From contig NC_133050.1 in assembly GCF_048771995.1 (NCBI RefSeq), forward strand, positions 6,620,501 through 6,684,500: 64,000 bases of DNA, in the 5' to 3' direction. A program made the translations under genes and the position numbers. This DNA is from Taeniopygia guttata. Taxonomy: Eukaryota > Chordata > Aves > Passeriformes > Estrildidae. The first letter of the stretch is position 1, and each line of letters begins with the position of its first letter. This document shows, piece by piece, positions 1 to 10,500 of this stretch. The notes beneath the pieces are model-generated. The model did not search any database, was not told the origin of the DNA, and saw only the letters and a program-made list of their open reading frames with translations.

Positions 1-1093
1 ACCCTTTGGTGTCCTCCTGAGTCCATCCCAGTGTCCCCTCCCCAAACCCCTGTGACCCTGTCAGTGTCCCCAGGCCCTTTGGTGTCCCCTTGAGTCCATC
101 TCAGTGTCCCCTCCCCACAGCCCTGTGGCCATGTCAATGTCCCCAGACCCTTTGGTGTCCCCAGACCCTTTGGTGTCCCCCTGAGTCCTTCACAGTGTCC
201 CCTCCTCAAACCCCTGTGGCCACATCAGTGTCCCCAGGCCCCTCAGTGTCCCCAGGCCCATTGGTGTCCCCCTGTCCCTCTGAGTCCCTCATGGTGTCCC
301 CTCCCCACAGCCCCATGGCCATGGCAGTGCCCCCAGACCCTATGGTGTCCCCCTGAGTCCATCCCAGTGTCCCCTCCCCACAGCTCTGTGGCCACATCAG
401 TGTCCCCAGACCCATCAGTGTCCCCAGGCCCAGCAGTGTCCCCCTGTCCCCCTGAGTCCCTCCCAGTGTCCCCTCCCCAAACCCCTGTGGCCCTGTTGGT
501 GTCCCCAGCCCCTTTGGTGTCCCCCTGAGTCCCTCACAGTGTCCCCTCCTCAAATCCCTGTGGCCACGTCAGTGTCCCCAGGCCCCTCAGTGTCCCCAGT
601 CCCGTCAGTGTCCTCAGACCCTTTGGTGTCCCCAGGCCCAGCAGTGTCCCCCTGTCTCTCCAAGTCCCTCACAGTGTCCCCTCCCCACAGCCCCATGGCC
701 ATGGCAGCGCCCCCAGCCCCATCGGTGTCCCCCTGTCCCCCTGAGTCCCTCACAGTGTCCCCTCCCCAAACCCCTGTGGCCCTGTCGGTGTCCCCAGACC
801 CTTTGGTGTCCCCTTGAGTCCCTCACAGTGTCCCCTCCTCAAACCCCTGTGGCCCTGTCAGTGTCCCCAGAACCATCAGTGTCCCCAGACCCTTTGGTGT
901 CCCCAGGCCCAGCAGTGTCCCCCTGTCCCCCTGAGTCCCTCATAGTGTCCCCTCCCCAAACCCCTGTGGCCCCATCGGTGTCCCCAGCCCCGTCGGTGTC
1001 CCACTGAGTCCCTCACAGTGTCCCACAGCCATGGCAGTGCCCCCAGCCCCTCTGGTGTCCCCCTGAGTCCCTTCTGGTGTCCGCTCCCCACAG
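1..1093. repeat. Composite minisatellite upstream of and running into NIT1 first coding exon
   Basis: The stretch is built from short units such as TTTGGTGTCCCC and CAGTGTCCCC arranged in irregular longer blocks. It carries several acceptor-like blocks (CCCCACAG followed by a CCATGG) near 307, 383 and 686 that resemble the true start of the NIT1 exon at 1094. No coding sequence is supported; the long open frames here are products of the repeat. The 5' part of NIT1 (promoter, leader exon) is probably beyond the left edge. Confidence 0.8.
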
Positions 1094-1097
1094 CCCC

Positions 1098-4000
1098 ATG
1101 GCCACGTCAGTGTCCCCAGACCCATCAGTGTCCCCGGAGGCGGCGGGCGGGCTGGTGGCGGTGGCACAGGTGACATGCACGGCGGACAAGGAGCACAACT
1201 GGCGGCAGTGCTCGGCGCTGGTGCGGCGCGCGGCGGCCGCGGGGGCCCGGCTGGTGTTCCTGCCCGAGGCCTTCGACTTCATCGGGGACAGCGCCCAGCA
1301 CAGCCTGGCGCTGGCAGAGCCCCTGCACGGGGACACCGTGCGGCGCTACCGCCGCCTGGCCAGGTGCGACAGCGGGATGGCACCGGGGTGGCACCTGGGA
1401 CAGCGGGAGTGGCACCTGGGGACAGCGCAGGGGCACCGGGGTGGTACCTGGGGGCACTGGGAGTGGCACCTGGGGCAGCGCGGGGGCACTGGGGGTGGCA
1501 CCTGGGGGCACCGGGAGTGGCACCCAGGACAGTGGAGTGGTACCCAGGACAGAGGGGTGGCACTGAGGGACAGGAGGGTGGCACTGGGGACAGTGGGGTG
1601 GCACTGGGGACAGCAGGGTGGCACTGGGGACAGTGGGGTGGCACTGGGGACAGTGGGGTGGCACTTGGGACAGCAGGGTGGCACCAAGGGACAGCGGGGT
1701 GGCACACAGGGACAGCGGGGTGGCACTGAGAGAAACCGGGAGTGGCACCGAGGGTCAGCAGTGGTGGCACTGTGTGTGTCCCCAGCGAGTGTCACCGTGT
1801 GTCCTCATGCCGTGTCCCTCTGTGTCCCCATGCCATGTCCCTCTGTGTCCCCAGGGAGTGTCACCGTGTGTCCCATGCCGTGTCCCTCTGTGTCCCCAGG
1901 GAATGTGACGTGTGGCTCTCCCTGGGTGGCTTCCACGAGCGTGGCGAGGACTGGGACAGCACCGGCCGCATCTACAACTGTCACCTGCTGCTGGACAGCT
2001 CGGGTGGGACACGGCCTCCCTGAGCCACCCTGTGCCACCCCTGTGTCACCCCTGTGTCACCCCCTGCCACCCCTGTGCCACCCCTGTGTCACCCTGTGTC
2101 ACCCCCGTGCCACCCTCTGCCACCCCTGTGCCACCCCGTGCCACCCTGTGTCACCCGTGCCAAACCTGTGTCACCCCGTGTCACCCCTGTGTTACCCCGT
2201 GCCACCCTCTGCCACCCTGTGCCACCCCTGTGTCACCCCCGTGTCCCCCAAATCCCCAGTCCCTGTGTCCCCACATGTCCCCACTGTCCCCAACCCCAGT
2301 AGTGTTTGTCCCCAGGCGCCCTGGTGGCTGTCCCCTGTGTCCCCAACCCCGTGGTGGCTGTCCCCAGCCCCGTGGTGGCTGTCCCCAACCCCGTGGTGGC
2401 TGTCCCCACTGTCCCCAACCCCGTGGTGGCTGTCCCCAGGTACCCTGGTGGCTGTCCCCCGTGTCCCCAACCCCGTGGTGGCTATCCCCACTGTCCCCAA
2501 CCCCGTGGTGGCTGTCCCCAAGCCCGTGGTGGCTGTCCCCCATGTCCCCAACCCCGTGGTGGCTGTCCCCAGCCCCGTGGTGGCTGTCCCCCGTGTCCCC
2601 AACCCGTGGTGGCTGTCCCCAACCCCTGGTAGCTGTCCCCCATGTCCCCAACCCCTGGTGGCTGTCCCCAGGCGCGCTGGTGGCCGCCTACCGCAAGCTG
2701 CACCTGTTTGACGCGGCGCTGCCGGGGGCGCCGGCGCTGAGCGAGAGCTCCTTCACCAACCCCGGCCGGGAGCTGCTGCCCCCCATCGACACCCCCGTGG
2801 GCAAGGTACGGTCCCCTGCTGTCCCCGAGTGTCCCTGAGTGTCCCCAAGTGTCCCCAAGTGTCCCCTGCCTTCGCTGATCCCCGGCATTCCCAAAAAATC
2901 CTGGAGCTGGCCGTGTGCCGCAGCCTGTGCTTCCCAGAGCTGTCTCTGTCCCGGTCCTTTACAGCCCTAAAGACTGACCCCACAGTGCCCAGGGTGTCCC
3001 CAAGTGTCCCCAGGGTGTCCCCAAGTGTCCCCAGGGTGTCCCCAAGTGTCCTCAGCCCTCAGTGACCCACGGTATTCCCAAAAAGCAGCTGGGATTGGCC
3101 GTGTGCTGCAGGCTGTGGGTCCTGGAGCTGGCCCTGCCCAAACCCCGGCCTTGACCCCACAGTGCCCAGGGGTGTCCCCAATGTCCCCAGTGTCCCCAAT
3201 GTCCCCAAGTGTCCCCCCCTGCAGCTGGGGCTGGCCTTGTGCTCTGCCCTACATTTCCCAGAGCTGACCCCATGCCCAGGGGTGTCCCCAATGTCCCCAA
3301 TGTCCCCAATGTCCCCGCAGCTGGGGCTGGCCGTGTGCTATGACCTGCGGTTCCCCGAGCTGGCCCAGGCCCTGCGCGGGGCCGGTGCCCAAATCCTGAC
3401 CTACCCCTCGGCCTTCACCGTCACCACCGGAGCCGCGCACTGGGAGGTGAGGGGACACCCCTGGGGACGTTGGGGACATCCAGGGGGGCTTGGGGACACC
3501 CCTGAGGGGGCTTGGGGACACCCCTGGGGAGGTTGGGGACACCCCTGGGGGCTTGGGGACACCGCTGTCCCCTCAGGTGCTACTGTGTGCCCCTGCCCCC
3601 CGTGCCCCCTGTGCCCTTGTGGGTGCCACCACTGACCCCTGGGTGCCCCCGCTGTCCCCTCAGTGTCCCCGCTGTCCCCTCAGTGCCACCACTGCCCCCG
3701 GGTGCCACCACTGACCCCTGGGTGCACCACTGCCCCCTTGGTGCCCCCGCTGCCCTCTGGGGGACACCACTGTCCCCTGGGGGACACCACTGACCCCTGG
3801 GTGACCCCGCTGTCCCATTGGTGACCCCGCTGCCCCCTGGGTGACACCACCGACCCCTGGGTGCCACCACTGACCCCGCAGGTGCTCCCGCTGTCCCTCA
3901 GTGACCCCGCTGCCCCCTGGGTGCCACCGCTGACCCTTGGGTGCCCCACTGACCCCCGGGTGCCCCCGCTGTCCCCTGGGTGCCACCACTGTCCCATGGG

Positions 4001-5114
4001 TGCTACCGCTGCCCCCTGGGTGACACCACTGTCCCTTGGGTGACACCACTGACCCCCGGGTGCCCCCACTGCCCCCTGGGTGATCCTGCTGCCCCCTGGG
4101 TGACACCACTGTCCCTTGGGTGACACCACTGTCCCATTGGTGACCCCGCTGTCCCTTGGGTGACACCACTGCCCCCTGGGTGACACTACTGACCCTTGGG
4201 TGACACCACTGACCCCCGGGTGCCACCGCTGACTCCTGGGTGCCCCTGCTGTCCCCTCAGTGTCCCCGCTGTCCCCTTGGTGCCACCACTGTCCCATTGG
4301 TGACCCCGCTGCCCCCTGGGTGCCACCACTGACCCCCGGGTGCCCCCGCTGCCCCCTGGGTGCCACCACTGTCCCATTGGTGACCCCGCTGTCCCCTCAG
4401 TGCCACCACTGCCCCCTGGGTGACCCCGCTGCCCCCTGGGTGCCACCACTGACCCCTGGGTGCCCCCGCTGTCCCCTCAGTGCCCCCGCTGACCCCTGGG
4501 TGCCACCACTGACCCCCGGGTGCCACCGCTGACCCCTCAGTATCCCCGCTGACCCCCGGGTGCCACTGCTGTCCCCTCAGTGTCCCCGCTGCCCCCTGGG
4601 TGACACCACTGTCCCCTGGGTGCCACCACTGTCCCCTGGGTGCCCCCGCTGTCCCCTCAGTGTCCCCGCTGACCCCTGGGTGCCCCTGCTGTCCCATTGG
4701 TGACCCCGCTGCCCCCTGGGTGCCCCCACTGTCCCCTCAGTGCCCCCGCTGTCCCCGCAGGTGCTGCTGCGTGCCCGTGCCATCGAGTGCCAGTGCTACG
4801 TGGTGGCCGCAGCCCAGAGCGGGCGGCACAACGCCAGCCGGGCGTCCTTCGGCCACTCGCTGGTGGCCGACCCCTGGGGCACCGTGGTGGCACAGTGCCA
4901 CGAGGGGCCGGGGCTGTGCCTGGCACACATCGACCTGACCTACCTGGAGCAGGTGCGCCGGGAGCTGCCCGTGCACGGCCACCGCCGCGGGGACATCTAC
5001 GGGGACCTGTCCGTGCACGGCCACCGCCGCGGGGACAGCAACGGGGACCTGCCCGTGCACGGCCACCGCCGTGGGGACAGCAACGGGGACCTGCCGGGGA
5101 CACCGGGGACGTGA
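1098..5114 (+). CDS. NIT1: NIT1, nitrilase-family omega-amidase-fold protein (deaminated glutathione amidase)
   Basis: NIT1 hydrolyses deaminated glutathione, a metabolite-repair reaction in cytosol and mitochondria. Five coding exons: 1098-1363, 1900-2003, 2672-2805, 3321-3446 and 4761-5114, all with AG/GT borders and matching phases, giving 327 residues. The nitrilase catalytic triad is present: Glu57 (FLPEAFDF), Lys132 (YRKLHLFD) and Cys174 ([11 protein letters not shown]). The start ATG follows a CCCCACAG acceptor; residues 1-13 ([13 protein letters not shown]) are coded by minisatellite DNA, and conserved sequence begins at about residue 19. No mitochondrial leader is visible. The C-terminus is odd: a 14-residue unit [14 protein letters not shown] occurs three times, where human NIT1 has one related segment. 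No canonical AATAAA was seen downstream on this strand. It converges with DEDD. Identity is certain; the exact N-terminus is less so. Confidence 0.96.
1364..1780. repeat. NIT1 intron 1 minisatellite (GGTGGCACTGGGGACAG-type units)
   Basis: The array starts within about 15 bases of the exon 1 donor (CAG|GTGCGA) and consists of roughly 20-base units built on GTGGCAC and GGGACAG. The most regular part lies at 1560-1740. It holds no gene. Confidence 0.85.
1783..1899 (+). repeat. Two partial copies of the NIT1 exon 2 acceptor and exon start
   Basis: TCCCCAG followed by GAGTGTCACCGTGTGTC occurs near 1785 and 1853 and resembles the true boundary at 1899/1900 (TCCCCAG then GGAATGTGACGTGTGG). The copies lie upstream of the real exon and diverge after about 15 bases. 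Both retain an AG acceptor. Confidence 0.6.
2004..2671. repeat. NIT1 intron 2 arrays, the second derived from the exon 3 boundary
   Basis: Positions 2030-2250 are a TGTCACCC/TGCCACCC array. From 2300 to 2670 the unit is about 20 bases built on GTGGTGGCTGTCCCCA. At 2312 the sequence CCCCAGGCGCCCTGGTGGC nearly matches the true exon 3 boundary at 2671/2672 (CCCCAGGCGCGCTGGTGGC), which suggests the array grew from that boundary. Confidence 0.7.
2806..3320 (+). repeat. NIT1 intron 3 with three degenerate copies of the 5' part of exon 4
   Basis: Exon 4 begins [14 protein letters not shown]. Upstream there are three decayed echoes: about 2900-2955 (translating to [14 protein letters not shown]), about 3088-3140 ([14 protein letters not shown]) and about 3223-3270 ([14 protein letters not shown]), the last two preceded by an AG. 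They are separated by CCCAAGTGTCCC and CCCAATGTCC repeats. They look like ordered tandem duplicates of the acceptor plus the catalytic-cysteine segment, no longer functional. Confidence 0.75.
3447..4760. repeat. NIT1 intron 4 minisatellite with two short copies of the exon 5 start
   Basis: A GGACACCCCTGGGG-type array at 3450-3560 is followed by about 1.1 kb of units such as TGACCCCGCTGCCCCCTGGG and TGCCACCAC. At 3575/3577 (CCTCAG then GTGCTACTGTGTGCC) and 3881/3882 (CCCGCAG then GTGCTCCCGCTG) it echoes the exon 5 boundary (CCCGCAG then GTGCTGCTGCGTGCC at 4761). No gene is present. Confidence 0.75.
4971..5096 (+). repeat. Coding 42-base triplicate at the NIT1 C-terminus
   Basis: Three 42-base units (4971-5012, 5013-5054, 5055-5096) differ by only a few bases and keep the frame. 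Each encodes VHGHRRGD, two variable residues, GDL and S or P. The expansion replaces the usual short nitrilase tail and ends in PGTPGT and a TGA at 5112-5114. Confidence 0.93.
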
Positions 5115-5156
5115 CGGCGCCAGGCCAGGGCTGCACCCGCTCGGGATTGGCACCGG

Positions 5157-5765
5157 GTTTGCTTTTCTGTCCCCAAAACGGAATGGCACAAGGTGTCTTC
5201 TCCTTTCTTTATTGGGGGTCCCAAATCTGACCCAAATCTGTATCATTTCAGCCCTAAATCAGCCCCAAATCTGCATCATTTCAGCCCTAAATCAGCCCCA
5301 AATCTGCATCATTTTAGCCCTAAGTCAGCCCCAAATCTGCATCATTTCAGCCCTAAATCAGCCCCAAATCTGCCCTTTTTGTCCCCAAAATGGAATGGCA
5401 CAAGGTGTCCTGCTTTTCTTTATTGGGGGTCCCAAATCAGCCCCAAATCTGCATCAAATCAGCCCAAAATCTGCATCATTTCAGCCCTAAATCATCCCCA
5501 AATCTGCCCTTTTTGTCCCCAAAATGGAATGGCACACAGTGTCCTCTCCTTTCTTTATTGGGGGTCCCAATTCAGTCCCAAATCTGCCCTTTTTCATCCC
5601 CAAAACTAAATGGCACAAGGTGTCCTCTCCTTTCTTTATTGGGGGTCCCAAATCTCCATAAATTCAGCCCCAAATCTGCATCATTTCAGCCCTAAATCAG
5701 CCCCAAATCTGCATCATTTCAGCCCTAAATCAGCCCCAAATCTGCCCTTTTTGTCCCCAAAATGA
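5157..5765 (-). repeat. Tandem units at the NIT1/DEDD convergent end, carrying repeated poly(A) signals
   Basis: Units starting TTTTTGTCCCCAAAATGGAA and ending CTTTCTTTATTGGGGGTCCC recur at about 5157, 5377, 5505 and 5590, with a fifth degenerate one at 5740. Between them are CAGCCCTAAATCAGCCCCAAA blocks of about 30 bases. On the minus strand four of these units contain AATAAA. This is the end of the DEDD 3' UTR, starting within 50 bp of the NIT1 stop. Confidence 0.8.
5208..5640 (-). terminator. Four tandem AATAAA poly(A) signals, probably DEDD
   Basis: AATAAA on the minus strand lies at 5635-5640, 5554-5559, 5419-5424 and 5208-5213, each in the same repeated context. A transcript from DEDD meets the 5640 copy first. 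Use of the last copy would place the DEDD end within about 100 bp of the NIT1 stop codon. Confidence 0.6.
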
Positions 5766-7502
5766 AACAGCACAACGTGTCCTCCCTGCTCTCCTTTTGG
5801 GGTCCCCACTCTTTTTTGGGGTCTCGATTCAGCCCCAAATTTGCTCTAAATCTGCATCAATTTAGCCCAAAATTGTCCCTGAATCTGCCCTGAATCTGCC
5901 CCAAATCTGCCCCAATTCACCCCAAAATCAGCCCAAATTTGCACTGAATCAGCACTTTTGTCCCCAAAATGGATTTCTGCTTTTTGGGGGAGGAATTTCC
6001 TTCTATAGAAATTTTAAAATTACAAAAAATCCCTGGAAATTACCCCAAAGTGTGGAGGAATTTTGGGATGGGAGGGATTGGGGACAATCCCTCCAAGTGC
6101 TGGGTGGGAATAGGGAGAAAACCAAGGAAAACGGGAAAAAAACTCCATCCCTGTCAGGTTTTGGGGGAAAATGGGAATTTTTTGGGAGGAAAACCAAGGA
6201 TTTGGGGAGGAAAATGGGAATTTTGGGGGAAATTTCCATTTGCTTTTCGTCGTTGTTTTTAATGGATATAAAAGAGGGGGAAAAAACCATGGAAAATACA
6301 AGGAGGAGGAATTTGACAAGGAAAATGAGGAATTCTGGAATATTCCACAGCCCCAATCCCCAAATCTCAGCGTGTCCCTTGAGTTCTTAAAATGAGATTT
6401 TTGCCCTTTTTTTGGTCACTTTTAATGGATACAAAAGAGGAAAAAAATCACGGAAAACACGAGGACAAAGAAGAATTGATGAGGAAAGTGAGGAATTCTG
6501 GAATGTTCCGTCTTTCCAATGCTTCCCACACCTCAAATCCCCAATTCTGAGTGCACCAATGGGATTTTTGCCTTTTTGCTGCTGTTTTTAATGGATAAAA
6601 AAGAACAGAAAACAGGAAAAAATCAAGGAAAACACAAGGGAAAGGAGGAATTTACAGGGGAAAATGGGAATTCTGGAATATTCCGTTATTCCTGGGCTCC
6701 CCAAACCTCCAATCCCCAAATCCCAGCGTGTTGCACTGAAGGGATTTTGGCGTTTTTGTTGGTGTTTTTAATGGATAAAAATAAAATAGGGAAAAAACAT
6801 GGAAAACACAAGGAAAAGAAGGAGTTCAACAGGAAAAAATTGAGGAATTCTGGAATATTCCACAGCCCCAAATCCCAGTGTGTTGCACCAATGGGATTTT
6901 TGCCTTTTCATCACCGTTTTTAATGGATACAAAAGAAAAAACAGGAGGGAAAAATCCATGGAAAACACAAGGAGAACCCATCAGGAACCCCAAAGTGCTC
7001 CAAATCCTGGAATATCCCACAGCTCCAACCCAGAATATTCCAGACCTCCAACCCAGAATATTCCGTTGTTCCTACACCTGAAATCCCCAATTCTGCACCA
7101 ATGGGATCGTTGCCTTTTCCTTGATGTTTTTAATGGATAAAAAAGAAAAGAAAATAGGGAGAAAACGTGGAAAACACAAGAAAGAAGAGAAATTGACAGG
7201 AAAAAACAAGGAATTCTGGAATATTCCACATCCCCAAATCCCAGCCTGTCGCACCAATGGGATTTTTGCCTTTTCATCACCGTTTTTAATGGATACAAAA
7301 GAAAAAACAGGAGGGAAAATCCATGGAAAAACACAAGGAGAACCCATCAGGACCCCCCAAAAAGCGCCAAATCCCGGAATCCCCCAAACCTCCAACCCTC
7401 CCCAAATCCGTGAGCGGGTCAGGGGAGTGAGAGGGGGGGGAAAAAAACCCAGAAAATCCCTGGAGGAAAAAACAAAAAAACCCAAAAATCGGGATGGATC
7501 CC
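5766..7502 (-). repeat. DEDD 3' UTR, containing a long-period tandem repeat
   Basis: From about 6230 to 7380 a unit of roughly 130-200 bases recurs about seven times. Its landmarks are CACCAATGGGATTTTTGCC, TTTTTAATGGATA and GGAATTCTGGAATATTCC. Copies differ by base changes and small length differences. The part at 5766-6230 is less repetitive and holds no gene. The whole interval lies downstream of the DEDD stop codon. Confidence 0.75.
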
Positions 7503-10500
7503 TCAGGGAGCCGTGTGGAGCATCAAGTTCCTGAGGAGTTTCTGGCGGCCCAGCTCGTAATCCTCCTCGTCCACGTTGACCAGCAGCTTGATGGCCTCGT
7601 GGCCCACGGCCTGTTTGAGCGAGTCCGTGATGAAGACGCCCTTGAGCGCTTCCAGGAGGGAACCGTTGATGTAATCCCGCCAGAAGGCGTCGAGGTAGGT
7701 GAGCTCCGAGAATTTGATGTCGCAGATGATGGAGCCCAAATCCCGGGATTTGAGGATGGTGTTGGCCTGGTTGAAGCGCTCGAATTGGCGCTCCAGAGGG
7801 TCCTGCTTGTTGGAGAAGACGTTGCCGTGCAGGGCGGAGTCGTGCTGGCAGTACTCGGCGCGCACGCGCAGGCGGATGTCTGCGGGGACGGGGGAGCTTA
7901 GGGGATCCAAAATTCCCAATCCCAAATCCTGACCCCAATCCCAAACCCTGCTCACCGCAGAGATCCCAATCCCACATTCCCAAATCCCAACCTCAAACCT
8001 CAATCCCAATCCCGACCCTGCTCACCACAGGTCTGTTTCTCCTTGGGGATCCCAATCCCACATTCCCAAATCCCAATCCCAAATCCCGATCCAAATCCCA
8101 ACCCTGCTCACCGTAGGTCTGTTTCTCCAAAAGTATCCCAATCCCAAATCCTGCTCACCGTAGGTCTGTTTTTCCTTGGGGATCCCCATCCCACATTCCC
8201 AATCCCGACCCCGCTCACTGCAGGTCTGTTTTTCCTTGAGGATCCCAATCCTGTATTCCAAATCCCACATTCCTGGTCCACTCCCACATTCCCAATCCCA
8301 CATTCCAAATCCCAAATCCCAATCCCAAATCCTGCTCACCGCAAGTCTGTTTCTCCTTGGGGATCCCGATCCCGAATTCCCAAAACCAAATCCTACATTC
8401 CCAATCCCAAACCCAGCTCCCTGCAGGTCTTTTTCTCCTTGGGCACCCTGACCCCAAATTCCCAATCCCACATTCCCACATTCCAAATCCTGCTCACCGC
8501 AGGTCTGTTTTTCCTTGGGGATCCCAAATTCCCAAAACCAAATCCCACATTCCCAATCCCAATCACCACAGGTCTGTTTTTCCTTGAGGATCCCAATCCT
8601 GTATTACAAATCCTACATTCCTGGTCCACTCCCACATTCCCAATCCCACATTCCAAATCCCAAATCCCGATCCCAAACCCTGCTCACCACAGGTCTGTTT
8701 CTCCTTGGGGATCCCGATCCCAATCCCACATTCCCAATCCCAAATCCCAAACCCCGCTCACCGCAGGTCTGTTTCTCCTTGGGGTCGGGGGTCGCTGACT
8801 TCCGCCGTTTCCGTTGGCTCCCGAGGAGGCTCCGGGCCCGGCCCGGGCGCTTCGGGCCCAGCTGGGGCCCCCCCGGGGGGCAGCACAGGGACGGGTGGGG
8901 GGCAGGCACTGGGGCACGGGGGCAATGGGGTCAGCGACCCCAAAATCCACCCCCAGAGACCCCAAAATCCACCCAGGGAACCCCAAAATCCACCCATCGG
9001 ATCTGGGCACAGTCCCCCAAACCCAGAGCTCTGAGAGGCTCCGGGGTTGGGAACTTTGGGATGACCCCAAATGGGGAGTGGTGACCCCAAAAAGGGGTGA
9101 TGACCCCAAAAGAGAGAAATGACCCTAAAAAGGGGTGAGATCCCAAATGGAGGTGATCCCAAGTGTAATGGTGATGACCCCAAAGTGGGGCTGACAATCC
9201 CAAATGAGGGAAATGACCCCAAAGGGGACAGTGACCCCAAAAGGGGATGGTGACCCCAAAAGGGGGTGATGACCCCAAAAGGGGACGGTGACCCCAAAGG
9301 GGACAGTGACCCCAAAAGGGGGTGACGACCCCAAAAGGGGACGGTGACCCCAAAGGGGATGGTGACCCTAAAAGGGATGGTGACCCCAAAACTGACAGTG
9401 ACCCCAGAGGGGATGGTGACCCCAAAGCTGTCGGTGGCCCCAGAGGTAACAATGTCTCCAGAGGTGACAATGACCCCAATTGTGACAGTGACCCCAGGGG
9501 TGACAATGACCCCATTTGTGACAGTGGCCCCAGGGGTGACAATGACCCCATGTGTGACAGTGTCCCCCTCGGTGGCGGTGGCCCGGGGCTCGGTACCTGA
9601 TTTGTGGGGGTGGCCCAGGCCGGGCGCGGTGCCCCCGGGCGCGCGGGGGGTGACGTAGCGGATGGACGTCTCCTCCAGGTACTTGTCCACCAGGTCCGGG
9701 CACACTGCAACACAAACGGGCACCGCGTGGCACCGGGGCGGCACAGGAATGGCATTGCAAATGGCACTGGGAATGTCACGGGAATGGCACCAGGATGGCA
9801 CCGGGAATAGCACTGAGATGTCACACAAGTGGCACTGGAATGGCACCAAGGATGGCACCGGGAATGGCACAGGAATGGCACCAGGATGGCACTGGAATGG
9901 CACCAAGGATGGCACCAGGAATGGCACAGGAATGGCACTGTGATGGCACTGGAATGGCACCAAGGATGGCACCAGGAATGGCACTGTGATGGCAGCGGGA
10001 ATGGCACTGGGAATGCCACGGGAATGGCACCAGAATGGCACTGGAATATCATGGGAATGGCACCGTGATGGCACTGGGATGTCACACAAGTGGCACTGGA
10101 ATGGCACCAAGGAATGGCACCAAGGATGGCACCAGGAATGGCACAGGAATGGCACCAGAATGGCACTGGAATATCATGGGAATGGCACCGTGATGGCACT
10201 GGGATGTCACACAAGTGGCACTGGAATGGCACCAAGGATGGCACCAGGAATGGCACAGGAATGGCACTGGGAATGGCACCGTGATGGCACTGGGAATGGC
10301 ACAGGAATGGCACCAGGAATGGCACAGGAATGGCACCGGGATGTCACACGAGTGGCATTGGGATGGCACCACGGATGGCACTGGCAATGCCACTGGAATG
10401 GCAGGTGACAGTGTGACCCCAATACCCCGATATCGCCTCATGGATCGCTATGGTGACCCTCTCTATCGCGACAGTGACCCCGTATATCGTGATATATCCT

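Noticed and set aside
1077-2711. Plus-strand open frame of 544 codons
   Set aside because: It contains NIT1 exon 1, then reads through intron repeats; spliced phases and family sequence show the exon ends at 1363.
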